A stretch of DNA of 33,884 nucleotides, taken from contig JAMYWO010000150.1 in the NCBI GenBank assembly GCA_024220525.1, forward strand, positions 4,732-38,615. The letters are read 5' to 3'. The stretch comes from Cochliopodium minus (lineage: Eukaryota; Discosea; Himatismenida; Cochliopodiidae). The position numbers were made by a program, and so were the translations under genes. Of this stretch, positions 33,333 to 33,884 are shown one piece after another (within the stretch, counting starts at the first letter, position 1; each line of letters begins with the position of its first letter). Under the pieces are notes generated by a model, which saw nothing but the letters and a program-made list of their open reading frames with translations, was not told where the DNA came from and made no database searches.

Positions 33333-33884
33333 TCAATTGAATTCTTGCAATAAATTCAATACTTTGGTCTCCAAATGTTTGAGGGAAACAGCTTTCTCGT
33401 CAAGAGTGACTTTCTCAGTAGAAATGAAAGAAATGTTCGTTTCTTCTTGAAAAATTTCTTTTATTTTCAGATCAGGGACATCCAATACTCTCGTTTGAAC
33501 AAATTGTGAAAGATTTTCTCTCCTTTGAAAAAAAAAAAATATTCAACATAATAAAAAAAATATTTATTCTAAATTTGTTTTTCTTACAAAGGTTCAACAA
33601 AAAATTGATAAAGTTTTAATGTAACATTTTCTATGATGACATCTCTCATTTCCCCCAACAAATCAGTAGAACTAGATCCAATCTTGTCCAAAATATCATC
33701 TAATAAATAAAAAAATAAAAAATAATATCAAAAAAATGAAAATAAAAAATAAAAAATAAAAAAATAAAAAATCAAAAATAAAAAAATAAAAAAATAAAAA
33801 ATCAAAAATAAAAAAATAAAAATAAAAAATAAAAAATAAAAAATAAAAAATAAAAAATAAAAAATAAAAAATAAAAAATAAAAA
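33333..33884 (-). CDS. Unrecognised protein, C-terminal two exons only (runs off the window)
   Basis: Minus-strand exons 33699-33588 and 33522-33333 join in phase and end at a TGA. They encode about 100 residues: DDILDKIGSSSTDLLGEM, then IENVTLKLYQFFVEPL and LSQFVQTRVLDVPDLKIKEI, finishing with HLETKVLNLLQEFN. The segment looks helical with amphipathic patterns. I do not recognise the family. The preceding intron contains the repeat at the window edge, so the upstream exons are outside the window. The gene converges on the LRR gene, with about 54 bp between the stop codons. Confidence 0.6.
33705..33884. repeat. A-rich (AAAAAAT)n-type microsatellite at the window edge
   Basis: The last 180 bp consist of runs of A broken by single T or TC at intervals of about 4 to 8 bases, becoming almost perfect 7-bp units at the end. 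It lies in an intron of the minus-strand gene. A scaffold end in such sequence is what one expects of a broken assembly. Confidence 0.85.

Noticed and set aside
33333-33700. OSCP1-like identity for the last partial gene
   Set aside because: Only a short helical stretch around LYQFFVEPL looks faintly similar; not enough to name it.

Overview
The window is nuclear DNA from an AT-rich, intron-rich eukaryote. Nearly every recognisable gene is split by GT-AG introns. The introns are strongly T-rich on the sense strand, and joining exons at GT/AG sites gives uninterrupted reading frames that match eukaryotic families end to end. A CEP120 (centriole) homologue implies an organism that builds centrioles or basal bodies. 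Together with Asn-rich and charged low-complexity tracts, this suggests a free-living flagellate or amoeboflagellate protist. I cannot place it more precisely. A 100-N gap, a single N and a microsatellite at the right edge show that it is a draft scaffold.

Layout. 265-2686 (+): PTEN-type phosphatase with C2 domain and a long Ser/Pro tail. 2860-7238 (+): CEP120 homologue. 7514-8790 (-): GT8-like type II membrane glycosyltransferase. 9448-17853 (+): a four-gene cluster, which is the most unusual part. Three intronless paralogues (9448-11103, 11340-13163, 16504-17853) each have an N-terminal domain that may be RAMA-like, a charged linker, and a C-terminal module resembling the tandem SH2 (tSH2) of transcription elongation factor Spt6. 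Between the second and third lies a kinesin gene (13332-16308) whose tail is the same tSH2 module. 17942-19132 (-): SAM-dependent methyltransferase. 19398-21860 (-): Asn-rich protein with a Cys/His zinc-finger-like region. 22405-25350 (-): CTF18, the large subunit of the alternative clamp loader. 25681-28694 (+): MTMR14/Jumpy phosphoinositide phosphatase. 28807-30833 (-): UDP-glucose pyrophosphorylase. 31292-31616 (+): the C-terminal part of a macro domain, lacking its N-terminal half. 31927-33278 (+): leucine-rich-repeat protein. 33333-right edge (-): the last two exons of an unrecognised gene.

Most genes are unrelated housekeeping or signalling genes packed closely, often as convergent pairs 50-280 bp apart. 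PTEN and MTMR14 both act on 3-phosphorylated phosphoinositides, but they lie about 23 kb apart and nothing links them except the shared chemistry. The one functional cluster is the tSH2 array. The kinesin tail is most similar to the adjacent paralogue at 11340-13163. It sits in one uninterrupted last exon, whereas the motor is cut by six introns. This fits an intronless tSH2 gene having been captured downstream of an intron-bearing kinesin motor. All gene models were assembled by hand, and for each complete spliced gene the summed exon length is a multiple of three.
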